Positions 1-9,339 of a DNA stretch of 18,956 nt are shown here, one piece after another. The notes below the pieces were generated by a model. That model was given only the letters and a program-made list of their open reading frames with translations. It was not told the DNA's origin and ran no database searches. Every line of letters starts with the position of its first letter. Positions within the stretch are counted from its first letter, which is position 1. This DNA comes from Scleroderma bovista (lineage: Eukaryota > Basidiomycota > Agaricomycetes > Boletales > Sclerodermataceae): the NCBI GenBank assembly GCA_037178675.1, contig JAYMGJ010000405.1:1-18956 (forward strand), in the 5' to 3' direction. Both the position numbers and the translations under genes were made by a program.

Positions 1-18
1 GTATTAATTTTGTTATAG

Positions 19-1092
19 CATTGCAGCTGTACCACCTTTTCCTGGACTCAGATGATATCCAGAAGGTCGTGGATTCAAGCAATGGACAGGAAATGATCCC
101 AAGGCTTTAATGAAGGTTGGAATACTATTAGTATTACCATTCAGCTTTATAGTAAGAGCTCATATTTCCTAGGTTTACCTCCCAGCTATTGCAGGGTATG
201 TACCTGATCAAATGGTACAAGCCCTTGCAAGCTTTCTAGATTTCTGTTATATTGTTCATCAATCAAGTCTGGATGAGGCTGATTTGGATGCTCTTGATGA
301 TGCTCTCCAATGTTTTGAAAGACAATGTGTTATTTTTGAAACAGAGGACATTCATTCAGATGGCATATCTATTCCTCGAATCCATGCACTCAAACATTAT
401 AATGAAGCTATAAAGCTTTTTGGAGCACCAAATGGCATTTCTACTTCCATTGTAGAGTCCAAACATATTAGAGCTGTCAAGATACCTTATCAGAGATCCA
501 ATAAAAATGAGGAGCTAGGACAAGTGCTTCTAATCAACCAGCATCAAGATAAGCTGGCAAGATTTCAAGCAAAATGTTTTGGTGAAGGTAGAGTCTATTA
601 AATTAAAAATTGTGTAGAATGTATTTAACCATTGCCATTATTTAGGCCTTTTGGATAAACCACTGTTACCACAAGATATTGAAGCTGTAGACCATGAAGA
701 TGTCATTGAAAGCTCTCCATTTCATGATGACACTTATGTTCAGGAAACTGAGGAAGATAATGGTGAAAAAATAAGTGCAGTTGTATCACTTGCACAAAGA
801 CCATGTAAGTTTAAATTTATTGTGAATAATGTAATGGGGCAATATTATTTGTTACTAACTATATTTTTCAATAGCACCCAGGAAACTCAGAACATTGTCT
901 GAGATGGGAAAAGATATTGGACATCCTGAATTGCCTGACCTTGTGGCAATGTTTCTATTTCATCAAAGAAATCCCAACATGGACCTTCCCAGTGATATCT
1001 CTAAATGTCCAAGGGTGATTGATCCAGGATATTCATTTAGTTCAGCAGTGGCAACCTTTTATGCTCCAAGTGATCTTGCTATAACAACCTAG
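19..1092 (+). pseudogene. Plavaka-type transposase, 3' part (C-terminal/DUF6830-like region)
   Basis: Four exons can be read: 19-115, 173-587, 646-804 and 875-1092. Introns of 57, 58 and 70 nt start with GT and end with AG, and the codon phases join correctly (0, 1, 1); the third intron carries an ACTAACT branch motif. The joined frame gives motifs I recognise from Plavaka transposases of Agaricomycetes: IAAVPPFPGL, FKQWTGNDPKALMK, LPAIAGYVPDQMVQALASFL, FGAPNGISTSIVESKHIRAV, then a tail ending FYAPSDL. The enzyme family is thought to cut and paste DNA transposons in the nucleus. Here the 5' part lies outside the window, codon 53-55 is TGA where relatives have Arg or His, and the frame ends at 1092 sooner than expected. 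It is a dead partial copy, of a different subfamily from the large copy at the right end. Confidence 0.82.
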
Positions 1093-1297
1093 TAGTATCT
1101 AAATAGTAAGTGTTTCACTTGACTTACTTGACAGCAAAGCATGTTACTACCTGGTTGAATTCAAGAGTATCCAACAGTTTGTTTAACTTCCTATATTTTG
1201 CTATTCTCCTCTAACCTCACATAATGCTGTTGCAAGCTGTGTAAGGTCAACTTTAACTTATCACTGACAAAGGCTGTGGTCATCATAGAAACACTGA
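1093..1297. other. Short gap with no recognised feature
   Basis: AT-rich sequence after the end of the Plavaka fragment. No open frame or repeat stands out. It may be decayed 3' flank of the transposon. Confidence 0.5.
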
Positions 1298-1651
1298 AGT
1301 ACTGAGATGACCCTAGGCAGAACACCTAAGACCCAACCACACGCTAAGACTCTGAGGAGGATAGGACACAAGTACTAGGACAATAACCCAAGATGAGCTC
1401 GAATGGGGAGCCTCTGGGTGCTGGATTGCACTGTATATATACTACTCTACACGAGGGCTACGCAAGGCTATCCATGAGGCTACGTACTGTGCTAAGCTAT
1501 GCTAAGTGATGTCATGGTGGAGCTAAGGCTATGCGGAATGACATCAAGGGAGGCAGCGTGTACAGCATGAGGCGCAGGTCTAGACTAGGTAGATAAGATA
1601 CGGCTGTACACTAAGATAAGATAAGATAAAAAGTTGGTCCATTACAAGTAC
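1298..1651. mobile_element. Solo LTR, 344 bp, with 5-bp target site duplication
   Basis: The segment 1303-1646 begins TGAGATGACC and ends CCATTACA, so it has the TG..CA ends of a long terminal repeat. It is flanked on both sides by the same five bases, AGTAC (1298-1302 and 1647-1651), as LTR integrases produce. A TATA-like run (TGTATATATACT, near 1431-1442) lies inside, and a (GATAA)n microsatellite lies near the right end at about 1612-1630. No internal retrotransposon sequence adjoins it, so it is best read as a solo LTR left by recombination between two LTRs. Orientation cannot be decided from the sequence. Confidence 0.55.
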
Positions 1652-1698
1652 ACACCACAAAACATGCCAATCAAAGCCTTGGACATGCAAGGCTGGTG

Positions 1699-2082
1699 CT
1701 AGACATCATCATCATCAATGCTGGGCTTAAACATATCAAAATCATCTCTGCAAAGCCACTGGTTGATATGTTCATTAAGCCAAGTGAACAGGAGGGAGTA
1801 TAAAGTCTTACTGAGATCATCAAGACCATTGGAAGCTCCATTGGGATCAAGAAATATGGTGCAGAGCTCCTTCTTGACCATTTTAGTCTTGTAGGAGAGT
1901 GCATTCTTGAGTGCAGAGGGCTGGGTGCCAAGGAAGTCCACTACAAGGGCAAGGGTATCCATGTTTTGAATGACTTCAGTGTACATCATGAAACACATCT
2001 GGGCAACATGTTGCTTTGAGAGGCTGATGGTTTTGAGAGCAACTTTGAGCTGCTTGAATCAGTGTGTGTCATCATCTCTGAC
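1699..2082 (-). pseudogene. Chitin synthase fragment (myosin-motor-like domain)
   Basis: The minus strand reads first FKQLKVALKTISLSKQHVAQ, then NMDTLALVVDFLGTQPSAL, SYKTKMVKKELCTIFLDP and KTLYSLLFTWLNEHINQ followed by LCRDDF. I recognise this order from the myosin-motor-like domain at the N terminus of long fungal chitin synthases (class V/VI type), membrane enzymes that make cell-wall chitin with the motor domain guiding delivery along actin. Only about 120 residues of a protein of well over 1,500 are present; nothing from the catalytic part is visible. Two breaks show: a TGA at 2059-2061 just before FKQLK, and a missing stretch between HVAQMC and NMDTL, where relatives carry a segment with an ILHLGN motif. 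After CRDDFD the match stops. No intron is seen inside the fragment. It lies among repeats, so capture by a mobile element or a segmental copy is likely. Identity is confident; class assignment is not. Confidence 0.8.
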
Positions 2083-2094
2083 ACTGTTTGGACA

Positions 2095-2258
2095 GGTGCC
2101 AGTAGTACTGCTCTGGCTGATATATCTGTATTGCACCTTTTCCTGTAAATGTAGATGCTGTCTCTCCAGGTGCCAGTACTGCTCTGGCTGAGGTATCTGT
2201 ATTGCACCTTTTTTCCTGTAAATGTAGATGCCGTCTCTCCAGGTTCCAGTACTGCTCT
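2095..2258. repeat. Tandem repeat, unit 73-74 bp, about 2.2 copies
   Basis: Units start GGTGCCAGTA(GTA)CTGCTC at 2095, GGTGCCAGTACTGCTC at 2169 and GGTTCCAGTACTGCTC at 2242, each full unit containing TTTCCTGTAAATGTAGATGC and ending GTCTCTCCA. The third copy stops after ACTGCTCTG, exactly where the G/C-rich end of the next block begins. It follows directly on the chitin synthase fragment. Confidence 0.85.
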
Positions 2259-3640
2259 GTAGGCAAAAGCATGGGTACGGGTGTACCCGTGCAGGTCCCG
2301 GGTGTGGGTACCACACGGGTGCGGGTGCGGGTCAGCACTGGGGCACCCACGCCAAAACCTGCACCCATGGGCACGGGTACAGCCACCCGCAGAAGTTGAT
2401 TACATAACATAGTACTGACATCTCGCGCATCATAGTATTCAACTACATACTGTGCCAAGGTAAGTCCTCTCCTATTCTGATCACCTTGACTACTAACCTT
2501 TCGATGTCGCTCCCCAGTCCTTCTCTGTCCACCTTCTGCTTGCCGTCGCTCGGTTTACGACACACCCACGGCCACATGGATGACAGCAACGACCAGTGTC
2601 GACAGCGCAGCCACCACCACGACCACCACAACAATGCACCCGCGACCACGACGACCTGCACGACGACAACAGCAGCGCATCCACGCCAGATCAACGACAA
2701 CGACAACGACAATGGCAGTGTGTCCATGCGAGCACAACGAAGATGACAACATCGAGACGCTGATGGCAAATGCCACAGTGAGACGACAACAACAACAGCA
2801 GTGCATGCACGCCAGAATGACAACAATGATGACAAAAACCAGCGTCGATGGCGCAGCCACCACCACGACAAAGACGACGACGACGAGGCATGCATGGCAA
2901 ATGCCACCATGACACGGCGACAACAACAATGGCGACAGTGGCAGCGCGTCCACGCCAGAACGATGAAGACGATCACAGCGAGTCGGCAACGCATCCACAC
3001 CAGCATGAAGACATTGAGCCACCCATGGCAAGACAACGACAATGACGCCAGCGCGTGCATGCCAGCGCCAGGACGACGGAGGTGACCACCCCTCCACCCA
3101 GCCTCGCGATGATGACGAGACGCCCATGGCAAATGCCAAGGGTGAGACGACAACGACAACGACACCAGCGCGTGCACACCAGCGCCAGGACGATGGAGGC
3201 GACCACTCCTCCACCCAGCCTCGCGATGACGACGAGACACCCATGGCAAGGCGAGACAACAACGACGATGCCAGTGCATGCACACCAGCGCTAGGATGAC
3301 AGAGGCGACGATCCCTCCATCCAGCATGACCACACGACGACCATCACACGATGGCGACGACCCTCCACCCAGCGCGATGACATCGACGATCGTCGACCTC
3401 CCCACCCTCCATTCTAGCACGATAACATACCGTATCATCTAGTAGCTACAATATATTTACTTCAATATATAGTATTACTACACCCGAAGGTCCCACCCGT
3501 GCAGGTGTCTTTTCGGGTGGCAAAATCTGCGATCCGATGAGACACCCAGACCCATGGGTCCGGGTGTTCAATTAGCACGGATCTGGGTGCGGGTATGCAG
3601 GTGGACACCCATGGGTACACCCGTGCCATTCCCTAGTTGT
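2259..3640. mobile_element. Possible non-autonomous TIR element enclosing a minisatellite
   Basis: Both ends are unusual G/C-rich blocks made of GGGT, ACCC and CCATGGG words. Left end: TAGGCAAAAGC, then GGGTACGGGTGTACCCGTGC. Right end read on the minus strand: TAGGGAATGGC, then ACGGGTGTACCCATGGGTG. The first eleven bases agree at eight positions and both continue with GGGTGTACCC, so the ends are imperfect inverted copies. Such ends recall hAT-type elements, but I find no 8-bp duplication (CTGCTCTG on the left, GTTGTGCA on the right). There is no transposase inside. The identification as a mobile element is an inference; the inverted end similarity is seen directly. Confidence 0.35.
2560..3420. 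repeat. Strand-biased minisatellite (CAACGACGA-rich), higher-order units of about 105-120 bp
   Basis: The plus strand is rich in A and C with recurring words ACGACAACAAC, CCCATGGCAAATGCCA and GCGTGCAYRCCAGCGC. The clearest large units start near 3062, 3182 and 3291 and share AGGACGAYGGAGG then CCTCCACCCAGCCTCGCGAT; older, more diverged units run back to about 2690. Long reading frames exist on both strands (for example 331 codons on the minus strand, 2443-3438), but they encode low-complexity Val/Ser/Cys or Thr/Arg/His runs and change character from unit to unit. They are explained by the absence of T-rich stop words in the repeat, not by coding. Confidence 0.75.
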
Positions 3641-3724
3641 GCATGCTCATTGTCACTGATGACGAGCAAAGATGCTTTGTCATCATGGGAGACAGCAACA
3701 GAAGTCACCAGGACAGGGGAAGCG

Positions 3725-4391
3725 TGTTGCATGTCGCTCTGTCAAGTCCGGGTCTACTCTGGTAGGGGGTCCGGTCAGGTCCGGACGGAAATGGACGAAG
3801 GGAGAGGGCAGAGGGCTGGACAAGAGATTAGTCCGGCCGGAGTTGGTGACCGTTTGGATTCAATGACTAAGGACAACGAGCGTTGATCCCTTGCGTAGGT
3901 TCCGGTCAAGAAGGGGAGACAGAGACGGAGACGGAGACGGGCAAGATCAGGAGTAGAGACTATGGTTGATTTCAGACTGAGGTGTACAGGATAATCTACA
4001 GAGTACTTATACTAAGTAAGAACTAGGGACGAGTATTTACGGTGACAAGTAAACAACCTAACAGCGGACAAGGGATGACCGGAGTTAGGACTAGGTCAGG
4101 TCCGGTGAAAATAAAGTCAGGTCCGTGTAAAATAAATCAGGTCCGGTGAAAATGCTACAAGGTACAGGATATATCGAGTTCACGGAGAACTCACGTCAAG
4201 GCAGGGTAGACGGCGAGGTGTAGTAAGAGTGAATGGAGTATAGACCAAGGGTCGTACTTAGCGGAAGGTTATCTGCACATCCGTGACCAGAGTAAGTGAT
4301 GAGCGACCGGAGTTGAGCTAGAGAGCTGCGATGCGACCGGAGTGACCGGATAAGACCCAGAGTTGGGCACGGTCGTAACACGCTCGCAACA
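3725..4391 (-). mobile_element. Solo-LTR-like unit, 667 bp
   Basis: The unit starts TGTTGCATGTCG and ends CGCTCGCAACA, so its ends form a perfect 6-bp inverted repeat TGTTGC/GCAACA with TG..CA termini. Read on the minus strand it has a TATA-like TATAAGTACT near 4005-4014, which suggests minus orientation. Inside are short direct repeats of CAGGTCCGGTGAAAAT at about 4096-4152 and clustered GGTCCGGTC words near 3771-3786. Flanking bases AAGCG (left) and AACTC (right) do not match, so either the duplication has mutated or the unit arose by recombination between different elements. No gag or pol sequence adjoins it. Confidence 0.45.
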
Positions 4392-4640
4392 AACTCCGCA
4401 CAATTAGTAATCGCAAGTGCATCATATATGGCACGTGATGCCCTTATCTACTGATTAGATCCTATAGGATATCTTCAACTGCCATCTCTATTACAGTTTT
4501 CCTAAGTAACAGCTGAGAGCTGCACAATCAATTATCCTTACTAAGTAGTAACACTGACAGGTATGTACTACTGTTACTAACTAGTAACATAAGCGGTGTC
4601 ACCCAGGTGGTGAAGGTTTGAGTGACTGCAGTGTCATTAC
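4392..4640. other. Gap with no recognised feature
   Basis: AT-rich sequence with several ACTAGTAAC-like words and no supported gene. A minus-strand frame at 4599-4895 overlaps its right end but shows no motif I recognise and runs through the start of the tandem array. Confidence 0.4.
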
Positions 4641-4648
4641 TGGATTTG

Positions 4649-5440
4649 GTAAGTCACATGTCCGTGATGAGCGTGTTGTGCATTTCACATTCAGGTGAGT
4701 ACTTGATGCGATAGACTTGTTGTCTTCATGGCTAACCTTTTGCAAGACATACTTCAACCTCTGAAGACTGTATAGAAGATTTCCAATGGGCGTGGATTGT
4801 GAGGGATCACCCGCATCACGTGGTAGGGGGAATATGGGCTTGTAGAGCCCTTGGTAAGTACTAAGCATTCCACTCCTTGTGCTTGTGACTGACACTTGTA
4901 GGTTGTGTTTTTATTCGTCCACATTGATGCCTGGGTTCAATCACCCTATAAAAACATTGCAGGTCATCCCTGTGTGGCTGCACAATTGGATCACATCTCA
5001 GGTAGGCTGTTTCGCTGTTTCACATTGGGCTGATGTTTATAGGTGCAAATTTGATTCAACTGTGTTGGTGCCTGGGTCTGCAGAGCCCATAGGCACGTTC
5101 TGGATGGATTCGTGGTGGCTGTGTGATGTGTGTGTGCCCTAGATGAGCCATTTCATTTTTCCACCCTTTGCTGATGATTTTGTCATTTATTCACTCAATC
5201 TTGAGTGATCTGCACTTCTATGGGCCTTCCAGAAATGCCTTGACAGGTTCCTGCATGGCTGTGTGAAGTGCAGGCATTGTAGGTGAGTTGTTGCAACTTC
5301 TGGCATTCAGCTGACACTTTTGTCATTTATTTGCTCGATTTTGAGCATTCTGCGTCGACATTGATGTCTAGTGGGTCCATATGGACATTCTGCAGATTGG
5401 ATGGGTGGCCTAGGCGACATAGGTAAGTTCCTGATTCACG
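4649..5440. repeat. Tandem array of degenerate units near 140 bp with splice-donor-like starts
   Basis: Donor-like words recur at 4649 (GTAAGT), 4695 (GTGAGT), 4854 (GTAAGT), 5002 (GTAGGC), 5143 (ATGAGC), 5283 (GTGAGT) and 5423 (GTAAGT). The last four are spaced 141, 140 and 140 bp. The units at 5143 and 5283 share GCTGAYGAYTTTTGTCATTTAT-like cores, and others share a CATTGATGYCTGGGT or TTGGTGCCTGGGTC word followed by CATANGNACATTCTG. On the plus strand the units look like short exons separated by introns; no single frame remains open through the array, so I call it a repeat. It passes into the 171-bp array to its right. Confidence 0.6.
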
Positions 5441-5645
5441 TTCTTGGGCTGTAGTGCATGTGCTGACTTTCTGTAGCCAGCAGCACTGCCTCAACTTGTG
5501 TCAGGTTGATGTTTTCACTGCTAGTCATGCAGTTCATGTCACTGTCACCTCTGTTCCATCTGCCATCACCATCACCAGTCGTCTCATCAATGACCTTTGT
5601 GATTACTGCCTCTCCTGCACTCTCTGCTTGTCCAAAGACAAAATT

Positions 5646-6518
5646 TCAACTTGTGGTGTCGATTGGCACAATTTGTGGTACATACACGTTGATATCTCTG
5701 CCACTGACCTGTTTCCATTGACAGGTAGGCTTGGGTGTGGTGGTTTCATGCGTATGTGGTGAGCTTTGCATTTTGGAGCTGTTTTGACACATTCTGACGA
5801 TTTCTGCTCCATTTTTAGTTGGTTTTGTGTTGTTGCCAATGCTGCACATGTCCATGCATGCGTTCAACATATCTGTGCAGTTCCTGAAGCCATCCATCAC
5901 ATCTGAGCATGATGTTGCACTCCCACCAGGTAAGTTTGGCAGTTTCTGCTTCTTTCGAAGTGTTCTAACAATTTGTGGCTCGTTTTCAGCCATTTTCACA
6001 TTTGTTTTGATGCTGCACGCATCTGTGCATATGCTCGACCTATCTGTGTGGTTCCCACAGGCGTTTGGCTTGTCAGAGTGCTGCCTTGCGGTTTCCATAG
6101 GTGAGTCTGGCAATTTCGAGTTGTTTGGGTGCATTCTGATGGTTTGTGGCTTGTTTGCAGGTATTAATGCATCTGTTCAAATGCTTGGGGCGTCCATGTG
6201 CCCACTCAACATGTCTGTGTGGCTCGCAAGGCCATCCGCCACGTCTATGCCACATTTCACATCTCCAACAGGTGAGTTTGGCTGTTTTAACTTGATTGGG
6301 AGTGTGCTGACGATCTCTGTCATGTTTGCAGGCTTTAGTGCATCTGTTTCGATGCTGTGGGCATCTTTGTGCCCAGTCGATGTGTCGATGTGGCTCCCAA
6401 TGCCATCCATCTTGTTGACGGCACAATTCACATCTCTAGCACCCAGATATGTCTCTGGCTCATCACCATGACTTATATCACCTATTCCAGCATTGTTTGA
6501 TGGGTTCAGTGTGTCCAT
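5646..6518 (-). pseudogene. 57-residue repeat protein, one in-frame TGA (171-bp tandem array)
   Basis: One minus-strand frame runs from ATG at 6518 to a stop at 5646, 290 codons, broken only by TGA at 6175-6177. It is built from units of exactly 171 bp: the boundary word GGTGAGTTTGGC (plus strand) or a variant recurs at 5759, 5930, 6101 and 6272. Each unit reads about 57 residues: K-x-P-N-S-P-x-G, a variable stretch, DG or NG, then D-x-x-S-I and E-I-V-R/S-T. After the last unit comes HETTTPKPTCQWKQVS. Composition is Asn/Asp/Thr/Lys-rich and hydrophilic, with no signal peptide or membrane segment. Function is unknown; I have an unverified memory of similar predicted proteins in Boletales. A decayed relative in the opposite orientation at 12612-13008 shares both the repeat and the terminal motif, which favours this strand as the coding one. 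Upstream, CACTTAG just before the ATG could be a splice acceptor. Confidence 0.6.
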
Positions 6519-6985
6519 TGTGCATCTAAGTGAGGGAAGAGGTCAGAACAACCAACAACCAACACCAAATGACAACAAAAGTGAGTGGTGGTCTTCCTTT
6601 GCAGTTCTGGTATTTAATCTCCACAGGGGAATGTGCTGCACGCCTTCAGGCAAGGTGTAGGAGGGAAGGGAAGGGCTTCTGATGGGGAAGGAATGCGACT
6701 TCGGATGGTATTGACTCCTCTTCAGCCTACCACAGTGGTTAGGAAGAGTCCTGGGGTTGAGCAGCAATGATAGAATGACAATAGGGGTGTAACAGCAGTG
6801 ACAGAGCAACAGGGAAGCAAGGGGATGGTTCCTGCTTCAAGAATGCAATGGACAGTGATGGGATGGAGTGGAGTGGACAGAGATGCTAGACTGCGCTTGA
6901 GCCTAGGGAACTGATCAGATACAATATATATCTGACAAACAACAATAGTGGAGCTTTAGGCCAGCACTGAGTGACCTACAAGTCC
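6519..6985. other. Non-coding, purine-rich stretch
   Basis: No supported gene. Minus-strand frame 6543-6809 (88 codons) ends next to the repeat-protein start but shows only Ser/Pro/Leu-rich sequence without motifs. A small inverted repeat, CAGATACAATATATATCTG, lies at about 6916-6934. Confidence 0.4.
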
Positions 6986-7110
6986 AAAGACAGAGAGGGA
7001 GCTTATAGACAGAGAGGGAGAGTGAATGTGGTCGCTTTATTGAGGGGGAAGCAGACACTTCCTTGCAGCCTTTGGCTGCTGGTTTATATACAGGAGGGGC
7101 TGTGGCCCTG
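6986..7110 (-). promoter_or_regulatory. LTR-like promoter and poly(A) pair on the minus strand
   Basis: The minus strand has TATATAAA (plus 7083-7090) followed 42 bp later by AATAAA (plus 7036-7041), and then a CT-rich stretch with two copies of CTCCCTCTCTGTCTA/T. This is the arrangement of U3, R and U5 in an LTR. I could not find paired TG..CA ends or a target duplication, so it may be a decayed or partial LTR, or an unrelated promoter. Confidence 0.35.
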
Positions 7111-8140
7111 TAAGCACAAATGACTAAGTGCTTGGTAAGAAATTGGTAAGAAATTGGTAAGCGATCAATAAGCAGTGTAATCAGGCTGAGTCATCAATGG
7201 GGAGAGCCTGAACAAGCTGCTGAGCCAAGGGAATGAGCAAAAACATAGGTAAAAAGGGGTGCATAACCAAGAATATGGAAAAATCATTGCATGGGGCTCA
7301 AAAGAGAGGGGGGGAAAGCATGGCATGAGTAGATCGAAGCTAAATGAGCATATGTGATGACATAATGCCATGATTTGAAGGATGATTGGTAAGTGATTGG
7401 TAAGGGGAGTAATGGGGATTAGTAATGCCAAGAGGGGATGAATAATGTGCAGCAGAGTGAGTCAGAGTGAGCCAGAGTGACTCTGTGACTCAGACAGAAG
7501 GGAAGCACAACCTGTGATTGATTGAACTTTAGATCTGGAGATGAGCTTCTGAAGCAGTGCCACTGATGGGAGTGGCTGGGGGATAATAAGAGAATTGATC
7601 CGACCAGAAGAGCAGTGTCAGGGGGCCTGGAATGACAAGTAGAGTCACAGCTGGTCACAGAGTGTCACAAATCCCTTGGATTGAGCTTCTGTAGAGCAAA
7701 AATGCGAAATTTGGTGCTCCCAAAGAGCAGTCTTCCCATGAACAGTATGGGGAAGGTTCTGAACTCTATAAGGGCTCCTAAGAAGGGTTCTAGAGCACTG
7801 TTTCAGGCTGGGAAGATATGTACCAGGCAGTACACAGGAGCTCAGGGAGAGGCTGTCCCAAGAGCAGGACATAGTTGAGGTCTGCTGCAATAGCAGAGAA
7901 ACATTCCAGAGAAAATGCAGACTCCATAGTGAGTGATGAAGTGGGTGTCTGGATTGTGGGTGGAATATCTCTGTGGGAAATAAATGGATTTATGTCGGAA
8001 CTTGACAGGCAGATAGACCACAGTCTAGGCTCCATGATAGTATAGTCATGTGCCTGATAGCTTCAAAAACGGTGGAGCTATTCAAAATATCGGAATGCTG
8101 GCACTGGGTGCCTAAATTTGACATTTGGGCACTAAAAATG
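7111..8140. other. About 1 kb without a recognisable gene
   Basis: The stretch is A/G-rich with simple tandem words: TTGGTAAGAAA repeated at about 7133-7160, GGTAAGTGATTGG at about 7387-7400, and a CAGAGTGAGYCAGAGTGA run at about 7452-7485. Reading frames of 60-90 codons occur on both strands, but they overlap one another, are of biased composition and hold no motif. I see nothing further in it. Confidence 0.5.
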
Positions 8141-8330
8141 ATTCTTCTGCTTCTTTGGTTGTTCTGGTATGGGAGTTGGACTGCAGAAGGTTGCATTCCT
8201 GTCTCATACTGAAATGATCATCATTCCTTGGATTCTTCTGCTTCTTGGTGGTTCTCGTGCGAGGGATGACTGTCAGCCATTGGCATTCATCTCTTGCTCC
8301 AGGATAGTCATTCTTGTGTGATAGATGGCT
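8141..8330. repeat. Tandem duplication, unit about 91 bp, diverged
   Basis: ATTCTTCTGCTTCTT recurs at 8141 and 8232, each followed by TGGTTGTTCT or GGTGGTTCTC and later by a GGCATTC or TGCATTC word. Downstream on the minus strand, 8276-8410 is open for 45 codons and contains NPYVKDEYKLIVAIY, bounded by TGA on both sides. That could be a scrap of a real gene but it is too short to assign. Confidence 0.55.
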
Positions 8331-9040
8331 ACAATGAGCTTGTATTCATCCTTCACATAAGGATTGTCTTGACTTTGCATGATATGGATAGCGAGGGCTG
8401 TCTGTATCCCTCAAGTCGGGACAATCTTTCAACAGATCTTGGGTGTGTTCTTTGCATTAGTTTCATTGGCTAACTTTCTCCATGTCCACAGTACCAAACA
8501 CATTTGGTGCGTGACGGTGGGCAAAACAATTTCAGTACAGGCTGTCAACACAACTGAGTGATTAGATACCCTTCCCCTGCAGCCCTGTATTTCACTCAAG
8601 TGGTGCTATATGTTGGAAATTAAGATGCTTATGTTATTACTAATTCACCCTTGGCTGTACTACTGCAGCACCACATTGAAATCAAAATCATTACTGATCT
8701 AAGAAGAGCTGGCCATGGAAAAGTTGATGAAACTTACCCATTGTGAATTTTGCCAGTGTCACTTGAGCACATAGGCCATGTGGGTTTTCTTCTTTGGATT
8801 CTCACCACATGGCTGTGTTGTAATTGTACATAAGTACAAGTGCTCTTTTCCTGCTAATGGATGTGTGAAGCCACAATAGCAGGGAGAAAAATACTGCATC
8901 TGCAGTAACTAAGGAGTCATATTGGCTTCAAATACACAAAAGAGTTGATACTATATAATCAATGTGAAGGTTGAGAGTGGTTGATCTCATAACTTATCAG
9001 CAGCAGCAGCAGGCTCCTCATCATCAGCAAACCAACCCTC
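8331..9040. other. Stretch without a supported gene
   Basis: Ordinary mixed composition. The only plus-strand frame above 50 codons (8379-8561) has no motif. A short CAG-type run (CAGCAGCAGCAGCAGG) ends it at about 8998-9013. Confidence 0.45.
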
Positions 9041-9200
9041 CCCTGGACAGTACTGGACAGTACTGGACAGCTCTCCCAGAACCCCAGCTCTCCCAGCAAG
9101 GTACCTAACTGGCTAGCACTGGACAGACTGTTCCAGTACTTGTCCCAGGCTGTTCCAGCTGTCCCAGACTGTCCCAAACTGTTCCAGAAGTACTTGTACA
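9041..9200. repeat. Short tandem and inverted repeats of TACTGGACAG / CTGTTCCAGTA
   Basis: Three ten-base units (CCCTGGACAG, TACTGGACAG, TACTGGACAG) at 9041-9070 are followed by CTCTCCCAG-type words, another ACTGGACAG near 9118, and then several CTGTTCCAG or CTGTCCCAG words at about 9128-9190. The later words are near reverse complements of the earlier ones, so the block could fold into a hairpin. Confidence 0.7.
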
Positions 9201-9339
9201 AGCCAACAGTACCAATAACTTTACTGCCTGTACTTAGTTTTCAACCATCTTAATTCACTCAATGTTCAGGTTAATCAATTTATATTAATTATGTACAGTA
9301 CAAAGAATAAAATATTATAAACTAAAGGCCATCAACACA

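Noticed and set aside
2443..3438. 331-codon minus-strand reading frame, the longest in the window
   Set aside because: It is low-complexity Val/Ser/Cys/Trp-rich sequence over a minisatellite; long frames occur on both strands because the repeat lacks stop words.
3720..4595. Alternative element boundaries using AAGCG at 3720-3724 and 4591-4595 as a target duplication
   Set aside because: The right end would be CAT, not CA, and the perfect TGTTGC/GCAACA ends at 3725 and 4391 fit better.
5827..6471. 214-codon plus-strand frame over the 171-bp array as a membrane protein
   Set aside because: It is hydrophobic but is the antisense of the repeat frame, and the shared motifs with the 12.6-13.0 kb copy are on the other strand. 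The splicing alternative is kept as a finding.
8276..8410. Minus-strand segment with NPYVKDEYKLIVAIY as a gene fragment
   Set aside because: Forty-five codons between two TGA codons without a recognised family; could be chance or a scrap, not enough to call.
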